A DNA stretch of 64,000 bases from Xanthomonas boreopolis. Lineage in GTDB: Bacteria > Pseudomonadota > Gammaproteobacteria > Xanthomonadales > Xanthomonadaceae. The notes under the pieces are model-generated. The model was not told the DNA's origin and did no database searches. It was given only the letters and a program-made list of their open reading frames with translations. The stretch is taken from NCBI GenBank assembly GCA_014654535.1, contig BNBA01000021.1, positions 1 through 64,000 on the forward strand, given 5' to 3'. Made by a program: the position numbers and the translations under genes. How positions within the stretch are numbered: the stretch's first letter is position 1; each line of letters begins with the position of its first letter. This document shows positions 34,400 to 44,472 of this stretch, in pieces.

Positions 34400-35391
34400 C
34401 CCGAAACCCCTACTACACCGGCCCGGCCAGCGACCACTTCGACGGGCTGCGCTTCTTCAACCCCGACCACCCTTCCACCGACCACGGCCCGCGCGACCTG
34501 CTGCGCTGGCAACTGACCGGCAAGCGCGTGCGCTGGGGCCGGCCGCTGGCGGCGATCGCGACCGCCATGCCGCGGCCGCGCGTGGATGCGCTGACCGTGA
34601 CCATGGTCGGCCATGCCAGCGTCCTGATCCAGGTGGCCGGGCTCAACCTGCTGGTCGATCCGGTCTGGTCCGGGCGCGCCAGCCCGTTGCAGTGGTTCGG
34701 CCCGCGCCGGTTCGCGCCGCCGGGCATCGCCTTCGGCGACCTGCCGCCCATCGATGCGGTGCTGATCACCCACAACCACTACGACCATCTCGACCTGCAC
34801 ACCCTGCGGCGGCTGCACCGCGGACACCGGCCGCGGTTGATCGCGCCGCTGGGCAACGACGCGCTGGTCGCACGCACGCTGCCCGACATGCCGGCGACCG
34901 CGCTGGACTGGTGGCAGTCGTGCCAGCTGGGGCCGATCGAGATAACCGTGACGCCGGCCTTGCACTGGTCCTCGCGCGGTATCTCGGACCGGCGCATGGC
35001 GCTGTGGGGCGGCTTCCACCTGCGCGGGGGCGGATACGGCTGCTACGTCGCCGGCGATACCGGCTACGGCAACGGCTGGCCGTTCCGCCAGCTGCGCGAA
35101 CGGCTGGGCGCCCCGGACCTGGCGCTGTTGCCGATCGGCGCCTACGAACCGCGCTGGTTCATGCGCCCGCAGCACATGGACGCGGCCGAGGCGGTGCAGG
35201 CCATGCTCGACTGCGGCGCCACGCAGGCGCTCGGCGTGCATTGGGGGACGTTCCAGCTGACCGACGAAGGCCGGATGGAACCGAAGGAGTTGCTGGAAGC
35301 CGAGCTGGCGCGGCGCGGCATCGCGCAGTCGCGCTTCCTGGCGCTGGAGGCCGGCCAGGTCTGGCAGGACGATCGGGCCGGCGCCCCCTGA
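34396..35391 (+). CDS. Metallo-beta-lactamase-fold hydrolase (NAPE-PLD/UlaG-like)
   Basis: This encodes 331 residues. The GTG start at 34396 overlaps the preceding stop. The metal motif HNHYDHLD (in DAVLITHNHYDHLDLHTL) and GDTGYGNG are intact. MVGHASVLIQVAGLNLLVDP and SPLQWFGPRRFAPPGI match bacterial proteins related to N-acyl-phosphatidylethanolamine phospholipase D. A role in lipid turnover is therefore possible, but the substrate is unproven. Confidence 0.87.
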   Translation: MTRNPYYTGPASDHFDGLRFFNPDHPSTDHGPRDLLRWQLTGKRVRWGRPLAAIATAMPRPRVDALTVTMVGHASVLIQVAGLNLLVDPVWSGRASPLQWFGPRRFAPPGIAFGDLPPIDAVLITHNHYDHLDLHTLRRLHRGHRPRLIAPLGNDALVARTLPDMPATALDWWQSCQLGPIEITVTPALHWSSRGISDRRMALWGGFHLRGGGYGCYVAGDTGYGNGWPFRQLRERLGAPDLALLPIGAYEPRWFMRPQHMDAAEAVQAMLDCGATQALGVHWGTFQLTDEGRMEPKELLEAELARRGIAQSRFLALEAGQVWQDDRAGAP

Positions 35392-35454
35392 TCTCCCTCC
35401 GGCGGTTGCCCTCCCCTCCACTGCCAGGCACCGAGGCGCCGGCGGGACGGCGCC

Positions 35455-36192
35455 TCAGCAACGCCGTTGCAGCTTCCGCTCCAGCCGCCGCATCGGCGCC
35501 GCCAGTTGCCGGCGGGCCAGCCACGGCAACGCACGCAACGCCGTCTCCGCATCGACGGCCGGTGGCCCGCCGCGCCAGGCGAAGGCGACCTTGTTCTCCA
35601 TGCCGGGCTCGTCGAGCACGCAGACATGCCCGTCGAACGCACGGCGCATGCGATTGACGTGCGCGCGCACGTCGGTGGCGTACAGGTTGGTCGCCATGGT
35701 CCCGCCGGGAACGAGCGCGGCGGCGCAGCGTTCGTAGAACGCCTGCGTCGACAGTGCCGGCGGGATGCCGTCCACGTCGTAGGCGTCCACCAGCAGCAGG
35801 TCGTAGCGGCCGGCGCGCGAGCGCAACCATGCCGCGCCATCCCCCTGCTCGACCGAGAAACGCGCATCGTCGGCCGGCACGTGGAATGCATCGCGCAGCG
35901 CCAGCACATCCGCGTCGTTCTCGACCGCCTCGATGCGGCTGCGCGGGAGGTGGCGATAGCAGAACTTGGCCTGGGCGCCGCCCCCGAGGCCGACGATGCC
36001 GATGTTCGCCGGATGCGGGTTCGACAGCAGCGCCGCCAGCATCGTGCGGGTATAGCCCACCTGCAGCCAGTACGGGCACCAGCGCAGCATCCGGGTCTGG
36101 GTCACCTCGCCGCGGAACTGCAGCTCGACGTAGCGCCAGCCCCGGCGCACGTAGGGCGCGCCGGGTGCGCGGCGCTCACTTCGGCGGGTCAT
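35455..36192 (-). CDS. Spermidine synthase-like methyltransferase-fold protein
   Basis: This encodes 245 residues. The SAM-type loop GIVGLGGGAQAKF and LLLVDAYDVDGIPPAL belong to the spermidine synthase fold. The N-terminal tetramerisation domain of true SpeE is missing and the active-site GG-x-GG-x pattern is only partial, so aminopropyl transfer is uncertain. The ATG at 36192 overlaps the 5'-nucleotidase 3' end by 17 bases, so the two are coupled. Confidence 0.75.
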   Translation of the reverse strand: MTRRSERRAPGAPYVRRGWRYVELQFRGEVTQTRMLRWCPYWLQVGYTRTMLAALLSNPHPANIGIVGLGGGAQAKFCYRHLPRSRIEAVENDADVLALRDAFHVPADDARFSVEQGDGAAWLRSRAGRYDLLLVDAYDVDGIPPALSTQAFYERCAAALVPGGTMATNLYATDVRAHVNRMRRAFDGHVCVLDEPGMENKVAFAWRGGPPAVDAETALRALPWLARRQLAAPMRRLERKLQRRC

Positions 36193-37138
36193 TGGCGACG
36201 CCGTGCGGCACGTGCCCGGCCGCCACGCGCTGGTGCTGGCGGGCACTGTCGATGTTGTGCTGCGAATCGTCGAAGAAGATGTCCGCGCCGAACGCCTCCA
36301 GGAACGGCCCCTTGTGGCGCCCGCCCAGGAACAGCGCCTCGTCCAGGCGCACGCCCCATTCGCGCAAGGTCCGGATCACCCGCTCGTGCGCCGGCGCCGA
36401 GCGCGCGGTGACCAGCGCGGTGCGGATCGGCGCGGCCTCGCCGGCCGGGAACGCCGCCTGCAGCGCATGCAGCGCCGACAGGAAGTTGCGGAACGGTCCG
36501 CCGCTGAGCGGCTCGCGCGCGCGTTGCTGCTCGTGCCGGCCGAACGCCTCCACGCCCTGCTCGCGCGAGATCCGCTCGCTCTCGTCGCCGAAGATCACCG
36601 CATCGCCGTCGAAGGCGATGCGCAGCTGGGTCGGCAGGCGCGCATTGTCCTTGTCCACGATCGCCTCGGCGGCAGCGGCCTGCTCGCCAGGGCTGCGCGG
36701 CAGGATCGTCGCTGCCGCGATGCCGTGCGACAGCGCGCGCCGGACCGAATCCGGGTTGGCCGACAGGAACAGGTCGGTGCCGAACGGCTTGACGTAGGGC
36801 CAGGTCGCCTCGCCGGAGGTGAAGGTCGCGCGCACGATGCCCAGCCCGTAGTGCTGGATCGAGTTGAAGATGCGCAGGCCGGTGTCGGCGGAGTTGCGCG
36901 ACAGCAGGATCACCTCGACCCGCGGCGTGTCCGGCGGCGCGCCCTCGTTGAGTGCCAGCAGCTTGCGCACCACCGGGAAGGCGACGCCGGGCGCGAGTAC
37001 GTCGTCCTCGTGCGCACGCTGGTAGGCCGCATAGGCTTCCACGCCCTCGCGCTCGAACAAGGCGTGCCCCTCTTCCAGGTCGAATAGCGCGCGGGAAGTG
37101 ACGGCGACCGTCAGCAGGCGTGGAGTGTTGTCGGGCAT
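36176..37138 (-). CDS. 5'-nucleotidase (cytosolic type I family)
   Basis: This encodes 320 residues from the ATG at 37138 (MPDNTPRLLTVAVTSRALFD). VTSRALFDLEEGHALFEREG, RVEVILLSRNSADTGLRIFN and DIFFDDSQHNIDSA fit the PF06189 5'-nucleotidases that hydrolyse nucleoside monophosphates. The start codon directly abuts a 17-copy GGATTCG array, so no Shine-Dalgarno site is visible before it. An in-frame ATG at 37267 beyond the array would add 43 residues, mostly RIPNPES repeats. It is unclear which start is used. Confidence 0.85.
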   Translation of the reverse strand: MPDNTPRLLTVAVTSRALFDLEEGHALFEREGVEAYAAYQRAHEDDVLAPGVAFPVVRKLLALNEGAPPDTPRVEVILLSRNSADTGLRIFNSIQHYGLGIVRATFTSGEATWPYVKPFGTDLFLSANPDSVRRALSHGIAAATILPRSPGEQAAAAEAIVDKDNARLPTQLRIAFDGDAVIFGDESERISREQGVEAFGRHEQQRAREPLSGGPFRNFLSALHALQAAFPAGEAAPIRTALVTARSAPAHERVIRTLREWGVRLDEALFLGGRHKGPFLEAFGADIFFDDSQHNIDSARQHQRVAAGHVPHGVANDPPK

Positions 37139-37257
37139 GGATTCGGGATTCGGGATTCGGGATTCGGGATTCGGGATTCGGGATTCGGGATTCGGGATTC
37201 GGGATTCGGGATTCGGGATTCGGGATTCGGGATTCGGGATTCGGGATTCGGGATTCG
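37139..37257. repeat. Tandem heptanucleotide array, 17 copies of GGATTCG
   Basis: Seventeen perfect 7-base copies (119 bases) run from the base next to the nucleotidase start codon, followed by a partial copy. Seven is not a multiple of three, so each gain or loss shifts the frame between the upstream ATG (37267) and the gene; 17 copies keep it in frame. On the minus strand it encodes RIPNPES repeats, on the plus strand DSGFGIR. Confidence 0.97.
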
Positions 37258-37317
37258 GGAAAAGCATCTTTGCCCGGGTTCGGCTGTCAAGCGATCCGAA
37301 GCTTTCTCGCGGCTTTT

Positions 37318-37381
37318 TGTGGGAGGGACTTCAGTCCCGACGGCTTCACCGGCCTTCTGTCGGGACTGGAGCCATCCCACA
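37318..37381. repeat. REPIN-like palindrome, family A
   Basis: A 64-base inverted repeat: TGTGGGAGGGACTTCAGTCC at the left, GGGACTGGAGCCATCCCACA at the right, GGCTTCACCGGCC centre. It lies between the nucleotidase and nadK genes. It is followed by the same flank (inverted CGGCAAGCCTGCCTCGGG) seen at the copies near 7.1 and 8.4 kb. Confidence 0.9.
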
Positions 37382-37435
37382 TCGGCACTCGGCCCGAGGC
37401 AGGCTTGCCGCTTTGCCGGCTCCCGGCTCCCGACC

Positions 37436-38221
37436 TCACACCACGAACTGCTCGCTGAAGATGCGCTCTTCCAGATTGTGTTCCGGGTCGAACAACAAGG
37501 TCACCCGGTGCTCGCGGGATTCGCGGATCACCACCTCCACCACGTCGCGGGTCTCGTGCGAGTCGGCGGTGACGCTGACCGGGCGCTTGTAGGGATCGAG
37601 CACGCGGAAGCGCACTTCGGTATCGGCCTTGAGGATGGCCCCGCGCCAGCGCCGCGGCCGGTACGGCGCGATCGGCGTCAGCGCCAGGGTATGCGAGCCC
37701 AGGGGCAGGATCGGGCCGTGCGCGGAATAGTTGTAGGCGCTGCTGCCGGCCGGCGTGGACACCAGCACGCCGTCGCCGATCAGCTCGTCGATGCGGGTCT
37801 GGCCGTTGAGGTCCACGCTCAGGTGCGCCGCCTGCCGGGTCTGCCGCAACAACGAAACCTCGTTGTAGGCCAGCGAACCGGTGGTGGTGCCCGACTCGGT
37901 CTGCGCCAGCATCTCCAGCGGCCGCAGGTTGGCCGGTTCGGCGCGCTGCAGGCGTTCGAACAGGTCGTCCTCGCGGTACTGGTTCATCAGGAAGCCGATC
38001 GAGCCCAGCTTCATGCCGAACACCGGCTTGCCGGCGGCGCCGTGCCGGTGCAGCGTCTGCAGCATGAAGCCGTCGCCGCCGAGCGCGCACAGCACGTCGG
38101 CCTCTTCGGCGGAATGATCGCCATAGCGCGCCACCAGCTGCCCGCGCGCTTGCTGCGCCGGCGGCGCATTGCTGGCCAGGAAACAGATCCGGGAGATCCC
38201 GGTGGGGGGAACGGAGCTCAT
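37436..38221 (-). CDS. nadK: NAD kinase
   Basis: This 261-residue enzyme makes NADP+ from NAD+. The catalytic GGDG motif is at residues 48-51 ([11 protein letters not shown]). [39 protein letters not shown] and GGAILKAD-like [11 protein letters not shown] follow the family. It is shorter than E. coli NadK (292), as in other xanthomonads. It lies downstream of gdhB on the same strand, but the repeat-filled 308-base gap makes co-transcription unlikely. Confidence 0.94.
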   Translation of the reverse strand: MSSVPPTGISRICFLASNAPPAQQARGQLVARYGDHSAEEADVLCALGGDGFMLQTLHRHGAAGKPVFGMKLGSIGFLMNQYREDDLFERLQRAEPANLRPLEMLAQTESGTTTGSLAYNEVSLLRQTRQAAHLSVDLNGQTRIDELIGDGVLVSTPAGSSAYNYSAHGPILPLGSHTLALTPIAPYRPRRWRGAILKADTEVRFRVLDPYKRPVSVTADSHETRDVVEVVIRESREHRVTLLFDPEHNLEERIFSEQFVV

Positions 38222-38295
38222 GCGCCGATCATAACCGCCATGCCTGGCGGCCCGTAGCTTCCCCCTCCGCGAAGCGGCCGCCGGCACGGACGCCC

Positions 38296-38325
38296 CTGGA
38301 TCCCCGCCTGCGCGGGGATGACGAG
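38296..38325. repeat. Family D repeat arm (single)
   Basis: GGATCCCCGCCTGCGCGGGG followed by ATGACGA is one arm of a larger inverted repeat seen at 55568-55647 and 60744-60817. It lies in the 308-base nadK/gdhB gap. Confidence 0.6.
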
Positions 38326-38390
38326 GAGGAAGCCGGATGCACGGGCTCCGAAGGCACCACATTGATGCCATCCATTGCATCTGGAGCAAA

Positions 38391-38525
38391 GCCCCCCTTC
38401 TGTTAAGGGGGGCGCGCCGACAGGCGCGGGGGATAGGCCAGCCCGAGTGCGGTGCCAAAAGTCCGCAAGGCGGACTTTTGGGTCGGGCCCGCAACGCGGG
38501 CCCGATCACGGGGCTACGCCCCGTG
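38391..38525 (-). terminator. Cluster of four hairpins downstream of gdhB
   Basis: Four perfect stems lie after the gdhB stop: 38391-38413 (GCCCCCCTT, 9 bp), 38457-38479 (AAAAGTCCGC, 10 bp), 38484-38504 (CGGGCCCGC, 9 bp) and 38507-38525 (CACGGGGC, 8 bp). Three have three-base loops. The 38457 stem ends in a run of four T on either strand, so it could terminate gdhB transcripts. No gene lies in the gap. Confidence 0.6.
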
Positions 38526-38529
38526 CCCG

Positions 38530-41500
38530 CTACACCCCGTGCGCCGCCAACTGGCCCAGGCGCTGCACGGCCACCGACACCGTCGGGTAGTCCAGCGTCT
38601 TCTGCTCGGCCAGCTCCTGCAGCATCGACAGGGTGAAGCGCAGGCTGGTGTCGTCGCGGGAAATCCACTGCGCCACCTTTTCCTCGGCCGTGCCGCCCGG
38701 CATCGACAGCACCTGCCCGGCCAGCGTGCGATGGTGCGCGGCCAGCTCGTCGCGCAGCACGCCCCGCGCCACCGCATGCCAGCGCCCGTTCACTTCCAGC
38801 GCGTCGATCTGCTCGAACAACCACGGCAGCCGCAGCGCGTCGCCCAGGCGGAAGTGCACCTTCGACACTTCCACCGGCTTGAGCTTGCGGGTCCGCGCCA
38901 GCTCGATGATGTCGAAGGCCGGCTCCAGGAACTGCAGCTCCGACAGCTGCTGCGCCAGCGCCGCCGGCAGGCCCTTGTCCTGCCACTGCTGGACCAGCGC
39001 CTCGTACTGCGGGCGCTGCGCGTCCGGCAGCACGCCGGAAGCCACGCGGATGTCGTTGAACGGACCGTGGTAGCGCTCCACCGCCGCGGTGATCGCCGGC
39101 ATCGCGCCCGGGCGGAACAGCAGCCAGCGCACGAACGAGCGCTGCAGTTTCCAGATCACCTCCAGCGCATCGATCTGCACCGATTCGGGCACCTTGCCGT
39201 CGAGCGCGTCGATCTGGGTCCACAGCGCGCGCGCGTCCAGCGTCTCGCGGCTGATCGTGTAGGCCTTGGCCACCTCGGCGATGCTGCGGCCGGTGTCCTC
39301 CTGCATGCGCATCAGGAAGGTCGCGCCCATGCGGTTGATCGTCGTGTTGGTCACCGCGGTGGCGATGATCTCGCGCTTCAGGCGGTGCCGCTCCATCGCG
39401 TCGGCGTACTTCTTCTGCAGCGGCTGCGGGAAGTAGCGCTGCAGTTCCTTGGACAGGTACGGGTCCTCGGGGATGTCCGATTCCAGCAGCTGCTGGAACG
39501 CGACCAGCTTGGAGTACGACAGCAGCACCGCCAGCTCCGGACGGGTCAGGCCCAGGCCGCGCGCCTTGCGCGCCGACAGCTCGGCGTCGCTCGGCAGGAA
39601 CTCGATCTGGCGATCGAGCAGGCCCTGCTTCTCCAGCGTGCGGATGAAGTGCTGCTTGGAGCCCAGGCGCTTGACGCTCATCCGCTCCATCAGGCTCAGC
39701 GCCTGGTTCTGGCGGATGTTGTCCCACAGCACCAGCTCGGCGACCTCGTCGGTCATCGAGGCCAGCAGCTTGTTGCGCGCCTCGAAGCTCAGCTTCTTGG
39801 CCTGCACCACGTCGTTGAGCAGGATCTTGATGTTCACCTCGTGGTCGGAGGTGTCCACGCCGGCCGAGTTGTCGATGAAGTCGGTGTTGAGCAGCACGCC
39901 GTTCTGCGCGGCCTCGATGCGGCCGAGCTGGGTCAGGCCCAGGTTGCCGCCCTCGCCCACGATCTTGCAGCGCAGCTCGCCGCCGTTGACGCGCAGCGCG
40001 TTGTTGGCGCGGTCGCCGACGTCGGCATGGGTCTCGCTCGACGCCTTGACGTAGGTGCCGATGCCGCCGTTCCAGAACAGGTCCACCGGCGCCTTCAGGA
40101 TGGCGCTCATCAGTTCGTTGGGCGACAGGCTCTTGACCGAGGCGTCGAGCCCCAGCGCCTCGCGCACCTGCGGGGTGATCTCGATCGACTTGAGCGTGCG
40201 CGCGTGGACGCCGCCGCCCTTGCTGATCAGCTTGGCGTCGTAGTCGGCCCAGCTGGAGCGCGGCAGCTTGAACAGGCGCTCGCGCTCGGCGAACGAGGCG
40301 GCCGCGTCCGGGTTGGGGTCGAGGAAGATGTGGCGGTGGTCGAACGCGGCCACCAGGCGGATGTGCCGCGACAGCAGCATGCCGTTGCCGAACACGTCGC
40401 CGGACATGTCGCCGATGCCGACGCAGGTGAAGTCCTGGCTCTGGCAATCGCGGCCGAGCGCGCGGAAGTGGCGCTTGACCGATTCCCAGGCGCCGCGCGC
40501 GGTGATGCCCATGCCCTTGTGGTCGTAGCCGACCGAACCGCCCGAGGCGAACGCGTCGCCCAGCCAGAAGCCGTGTTCCAGCGCCAGGCCGTTGGCGATG
40601 TCGGAGAAGGTCGCGGTGCCCTTGTCGGCGGCGACCACCAGGTACGGGTCGTCCTGGTCGTGGCGCACCACCTGCGGCGGCGGCACGATCTTGCCGCCCA
40701 CGATGTTGTCGGTGATGTCGAGCAGGCCCTGGATGAACAGCTTGTAGCAGGCGATGCCCTCGGCCTGCACCGCATCGCGGTCGCCGCCGACCGGCGGGCG
40801 CTTGACGAAGAAGCCGCCCTTGGCGCCGACCGGCACGATCACGGTGTTCTTCACCATCTGCGCCTTGACCAGGCCCAGCACCTCGGTGCGGAAGTCCTCG
40901 CGGCGGTCCGACCAGCGCAGGCCGCCGCGCGCGACCGCGCCGAAGCGCAGGTGCACGCCTTCCACGCGCGGGCCGTAGACGAAGATCTCGCGGTACGGGC
41001 GCGGCTTGGGCAGGTCGGGGACCAGCGCCGAGTCGAACTTGAAGCTGATGCAGTGGCCGACCTGGCCGTCCTTGCCGGTCTGGTAGTAGCTGGTGCGCAG
41101 GGTCGCGTCGATCACGCCGATGAAGCTGCGCAGGATGCGGTCCTCGTCGAGGCTGGAGACGCGGTCCATCAACTTGAGCAACGCGGCGCGGGTGGCGTCC
41201 ATCTGCGCCTGGCGGTCGCTGCCGCGGGCGGCGATCACCGGCTCCAGCGCCTTCAGCGTGGCCTCGTCGCCCCCGGCCAGCGCTTCGAGCTGGCTGCGGA
41301 AGCGGGCCTGGCCCTCGGCGATCTGGGTCTTGCTCTCGTTGCCGGTGGCCGGGTCGAAGCGGGCTTCGAACAGCTCGACCAGCAGGCGCGCCAGCAACGG
41401 ATAGTGCGCGAAGGTGGCCTCCACGTAGCTCTGCGAGAACGGCACGCCGGTCTGCAGCAGGTACTTGCAGTAGCCGCGCAGCAGCGCGACCTGCCGCCAG

Positions 41501-43524
41501 TGCAGGCCGGCGGCCAGGATCAGGCGGTTGAACGCATCGTTCTCGGCATCGCCGTGCCAGACCCGCGAGAAGGCCTCGCCGAAGGCGGCGTCCACGCTCG
41601 CGGCGTCGATCGCGCCCGCGGTGGACTCGACCTCGAAGTCCTGGATGTAGACCGGCGCGTCGTCGACCTGCAGCCGGTAGGGGCGCTCGGAGATCACCCG
41701 CAGGCCGAGGTTCTCCATCATCGGCAGCGCGTCGGACAACGGAATGTCGTCGAGCTGGCGGTACAGCTTCAGGCGCAGCCCGGACATGTTCGGACGCTGC
41801 ACCGCCTGCAGGCTCAGGTGCAGGTCGTCGGGGCCGGCCAGCGAGGCCAGGTGCTCGACGTCGGTGGCCGCGGCCTCGGCGGAGGAGTCCTCGATGTAAC
41901 CGGCCGGCAGCGCGCGGCCGTAGCGCGCGGCCAGGCGCAGGCCCTCGCCCTCGCCGTGGCGCGCGACCAGGGTCTCGCGCAGGTCGTCCTGCCAGTTGCG
42001 CAGCAAGTGCGCCAGGCGCTTCTCCAGGTCGCTGGTGTCGAACTCCAGCGCCTCGCCGCTCTTCGGCCGCACGATCAGGTGCAGCTGGGCCAGCGGCGAC
42101 TCGCCCAGCACCACGCTGGAATCGACGTGCTCGCCGTGCAGCGCGTCCTTCAGCAGCGCCTCGATGCGCAGGCGCACGTCGGTGTTGAAGCGGTCGCGCG
42201 GGATGTAGACCAGCGTGGAGATGAAGCGGCCGTACTTGTCGCGGCGCAGGAACAGGCGGCTGCGCACCCGCTCCTGCAGGCCGAGGATGCCCATCGCGGT
42301 GGCGAACAGCTCTTCCTCGTTGGACTGGAACAGCTCCTCGCGCGGCAGGGTCTCCAGGATGTGGCGCAGGGCCTTGCCGCTGTGGCTGGTCGGCGACAGG
42401 CCGGACTTGGCCATCACGTACTCGTAGCGCTGGCGCACCAGCGGGATCTCCCACGGGCGGCGGTTGTACGCGCCGGAGGTGAACATGCCCAGGAAGCGCT
42501 GCTCGGCGACAATGCGGCCCTTGGCGTCGAATTCCAGCACGCCGATGTAGTCCATGTAGCCGTTGCGGTGGATGCGCGAACGGGCGTTGGTCTTGGTCAG
42601 GATCACGCCGTCGCGGAAGCCGGTGCTGGCGTTGATGCCGTGCGCGGCGAGCGTGGCGACCGGGCGCGCCGGCGACTTGTCGCGGCCGCGCAGCAGGCCC
42701 AGCCCGCTCTTCTCCTCGGCCACCAGCATCTCGCTGCCGCCCTGCTTCTCGACCCGGTACTCGCGGTAGCCGAAGAAGGTGAAGTGGTCCGCCGCGGCCC
42801 AGCGCAGGAACTCCTGCGCCTCGCGGCGGGCGGTGTCGTCGACCGGCAGCCGGCGCGTGCTCAGGTCGTCGGCCAGCGCGACCATCTTCTCGCGCATCGC
42901 GCTCCAGTCCTTGACCACCTGGCGCACCTCGGCCAGCGCGGCGCGCACGGCGTCCTCGATGCGCTTCATCTCGTCGACCGGCTGGCGATCGATCTCCAGC
43001 ACCATCAGCGACTCGGACTTGCCCTCGCCGATCGCGGTGAGCTTGCCGGCGCGGTCGCGGGTGAAGCGCAGCACCGGGTGGCCAAGCACGTGCACGCCGA
43101 CGCCGAGCTCGGCCAGGGTCATGCTGACCGTGTCGACCAGGAACGGCATGTCGTCGTTGGCGATCTGCAATACGGTGTGCGGCGATTCCCAGCCGTTGGC
43201 CTTGCGGGTCGGGTTGAAGACGCGGATGCTGGCCGTCTCGGCCTTGCGCGCCCGCGCGAACTCCAGCGTGTCCGCCGCCAGCGCGGCCCATTCCTCGGCG
43301 TCGTGGTGCGGATACTCGTCCTCCTGCATGCGCCGGTAGAAATCGGCGGCGAACGCCAGCGCCTCGGCCTGCCTGGAGGCGGGATAGCGCTTGCGCAGCG
43401 CTTCGAAGATGGGCTCCAGGCTGAAGGCCTGGGTTCCGGTACCGGACGGCGACTGGGCTTTCTTGCGGGTCATCCTTGTGGAAGAAGCTTGGGTCGATTT
43501 CGAAGCGGCTTTCTTGGGTTTCAT
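38530..43524 (-). CDS. gdhB: NAD-dependent glutamate dehydrogenase, large (GDH-180 type)
   Basis: This 1664-residue enzyme deaminates glutamate to 2-oxoglutarate using NAD+. It belongs to the large bacterial GDH class: a long N-terminal regulatory part with ACT-like regions, a central catalytic domain ([75 protein letters not shown]) and a C-terminal helical domain. The ATG at 43524 begins [14 protein letters not shown]; a second ATG 17 codons on is possible. The frame is uninterrupted over 5 kb. Expected role: glutamate catabolism. Confidence 0.96.
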   Translation of the reverse strand: MKPKKAASKSTQASSTRMTRKKAQSPSGTGTQAFSLEPIFEALRKRYPASRQAEALAFAADFYRRMQEDEYPHHDAEEWAALAADTLEFARARKAETASIRVFNPTRKANGWESPHTVLQIANDDMPFLVDTVSMTLAELGVGVHVLGHPVLRFTRDRAGKLTAIGEGKSESLMVLEIDRQPVDEMKRIEDAVRAALAEVRQVVKDWSAMREKMVALADDLSTRRLPVDDTARREAQEFLRWAAADHFTFFGYREYRVEKQGGSEMLVAEEKSGLGLLRGRDKSPARPVATLAAHGINASTGFRDGVILTKTNARSRIHRNGYMDYIGVLEFDAKGRIVAEQRFLGMFTSGAYNRRPWEIPLVRQRYEYVMAKSGLSPTSHSGKALRHILETLPREELFQSNEEELFATAMGILGLQERVRSRLFLRRDKYGRFISTLVYIPRDRFNTDVRLRIEALLKDALHGEHVDSSVVLGESPLAQLHLIVRPKSGEALEFDTSDLEKRLAHLLRNWQDDLRETLVARHGEGEGLRLAARYGRALPAGYIEDSSAEAAATDVEHLASLAGPDDLHLSLQAVQRPNMSGLRLKLYRQLDDIPLSDALPMMENLGLRVISERPYRLQVDDAPVYIQDFEVESTAGAIDAASVDAAFGEAFSRVWHGDAENDAFNRLILAAGLHWRQVALLRGYCKYLLQTGVPFSQSYVEATFAHYPLLARLLVELFEARFDPATGNESKTQIAEGQARFRSQLEALAGGDEATLKALEPVIAARGSDRQAQMDATRAALLKLMDRVSSLDEDRILRSFIGVIDATLRTSYYQTGKDGQVGHCISFKFDSALVPDLPKPRPYREIFVYGPRVEGVHLRFGAVARGGLRWSDRREDFRTEVLGLVKAQMVKNTVIVPVGAKGGFFVKRPPVGGDRDAVQAEGIACYKLFIQGLLDITDNIVGGKIVPPPQVVRHDQDDPYLVVAADKGTATFSDIANGLALEHGFWLGDAFASGGSVGYDHKGMGITARGAWESVKRHFRALGRDCQSQDFTCVGIGDMSGDVFGNGMLLSRHIRLVAAFDHRHIFLDPNPDAAASFAERERLFKLPRSSWADYDAKLISKGGGVHARTLKSIEITPQVREALGLDASVKSLSPNELMSAILKAPVDLFWNGGIGTYVKASSETHADVGDRANNALRVNGGELRCKIVGEGGNLGLTQLGRIEAAQNGVLLNTDFIDNSAGVDTSDHEVNIKILLNDVVQAKKLSFEARNKLLASMTDEVAELVLWDNIRQNQALSLMERMSVKRLGSKQHFIRTLEKQGLLDRQIEFLPSDAELSARKARGLGLTRPELAVLLSYSKLVAFQQLLESDIPEDPYLSKELQRYFPQPLQKKYADAMERHRLKREIIATAVTNTTINRMGATFLMRMQEDTGRSIAEVAKAYTISRETLDARALWTQIDALDGKVPESVQIDALEVIWKLQRSFVRWLLFRPGAMPAITAAVERYHGPFNDIRVASGVLPDAQRPQYEALVQQWQDKGLPAALAQQLSELQFLEPAFDIIELARTRKLKPVEVSKVHFRLGDALRLPWLFEQIDALEVNGRWHAVARGVLRDELAAHHRTLAGQVLSMPGGTAEEKVAQWISRDDTSLRFTLSMLQELAEQKTLDYPTVSVAVQRLGQLAAHGV

Positions 43525-43785
43525 GACGAAGCTGGCGGATGCCGAGGATATAAAGCGGAGAATTGTAGCGATGCGCCATGACGCTGCCTTGCTGCACAGC
43601 GCAAACGCGCCCGTGCGTTGCGATGGCGTTCAAGCGGCGCCGGGCGCGTCGACGCGGGGCTCACGCGGCGTTCGCCGCCGTTTTCGCACACTCGGCGCGC
43701 TTCGTTGCCGCCATGATCCGCAAAGCCGGGCCCGCCGCCGCCGGCCCGGCCGCGCGGCGCACGAACATCCAGCAGCGTCAAGGGC

Positions 43786-43817
43786 TTCTGAAAAACTAAA
43801 CTGGACGGTATAGTCCA
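43786..43817 (+). promoter_or_regulatory. Promoter and palindromic operator of the tetR-RND operon
   Basis: TTCTGA (43786-43791) and TATAGT (43809-43814) are 17 bases apart. TATAGT overlaps the centre of an inverted repeat, TGGAC-GGTATA-GTCCA (43802-43817). Transcription would begin about 6-8 bases after TATAGT, at or next to the tetR ATG (43822), so the message would be leaderless. This suggests autorepression by occlusion of the -10 box. Confidence 0.5.
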
Positions 43818-43821
43818 CGCG

Positions 43822-44457
43822 ATGACCGCCTCCACCGCCCTCCACCTGCCCTCCGACGAGCGCGACCGCCGGGTCCGCGAGGCGGTCCACGCGCTGCTGG
43901 CCGAACAGGGCATGCGGCTGAGCATGGACGCGGTGGCGGCACGCGCCGGCTGCGCCAAGCAGACCCTGTACGCGCGCTACGGCAGCAAGCAGAACCTCCT
44001 GCGGCAGGTGATGCAGGAGTACACCGATCTGATCACGGCGCACCTGGTCGCCGACGGCCCCGACCTGCGCGCCGGCCTGCTGGCCTTCGCCCGGGAGCAC
44101 CTGGACCAGCTCAACCGCCCCGAGACGATCCGCATCAGCCAGCTGATCGAGGCGGAATCGTCCCGTTTCCCGGAACAGGCCCGGCGGATCTACCGCGACG
44201 GCGTGGCCGGGCTGCAGCACCGCCTGGCCGACTGGCTGCGGGCGGCCATGGACCGCGGCCAGTTGAGCAGTCATGACGATCCGCACTTCATGGCCGAGCT
44301 ACTTCTCGGCATGATCGTCGGCCTGGATTTCGAGCGCCGGCGTTTCCACATGCCCCATCGCGCTACCGCCAGGGAGCGGCAGCGATGGGCCGAATTCGCG
44401 GTAGACAGCTTCCTGCGCACCTTCTCCGCCAGCGATTTTCCCCATTCAAACCTGTAA
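43822..44457 (+). CDS. TetR/AcrR-family repressor of the adjacent efflux operon
   Basis: This encodes 211 residues. The N-terminal HTH (LSMDAVAARAGCAKQTLYAR, YGSKQNLLRQVMQEY) is typical of TetR; the C-terminal ligand domain is helical (PHFMAELLLGMIVGLDFERR). It lies 15 bases upstream of the periplasmic adaptor gene in the same orientation, so it is probably the autoregulated local repressor of this RND pump. The ligand is unknown. No ribosome-binding site precedes the ATG. Confidence 0.92.
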   Translation: MTASTALHLPSDERDRRVREAVHALLAEQGMRLSMDAVAARAGCAKQTLYARYGSKQNLLRQVMQEYTDLITAHLVADGPDLRAGLLAFAREHLDQLNRPETIRISQLIEAESSRFPEQARRIYRDGVAGLQHRLADWLRAAMDRGQLSSHDDPHFMAELLLGMIVGLDFERRRFHMPHRATARERQRWAEFAVDSFLRTFSASDFPHSNL

Positions 44458-44472
44458 ACGGAGTTTCTCCCG

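Noticed and set aside
38452-43581. A plus-strand open frame of 1709 codons opposite gdhB
   Set aside because: It lies antisense to a well-recognised glutamate dehydrogenase and its product is rich in His, Gln, Val and Arg with no domain. It arises from the codon bias of the real gene.
37436-43633. A minus-strand open frame of 2065 codons spanning nadK and gdhB
   Set aside because: It matches nadK only at its 3' end. Over gdhB it runs in a different frame and encodes low-complexity Arg/Ala/Gly/Pro sequence. It is a high-GC frame shadow, not a fusion protein.
43578-43799. A short plus-strand frame in the gdhB/tetR gap
   Set aside because: It encodes an Arg/Ala-rich peptide with no ribosome-binding site and runs into the tetR promoter. 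It is likely noncoding.
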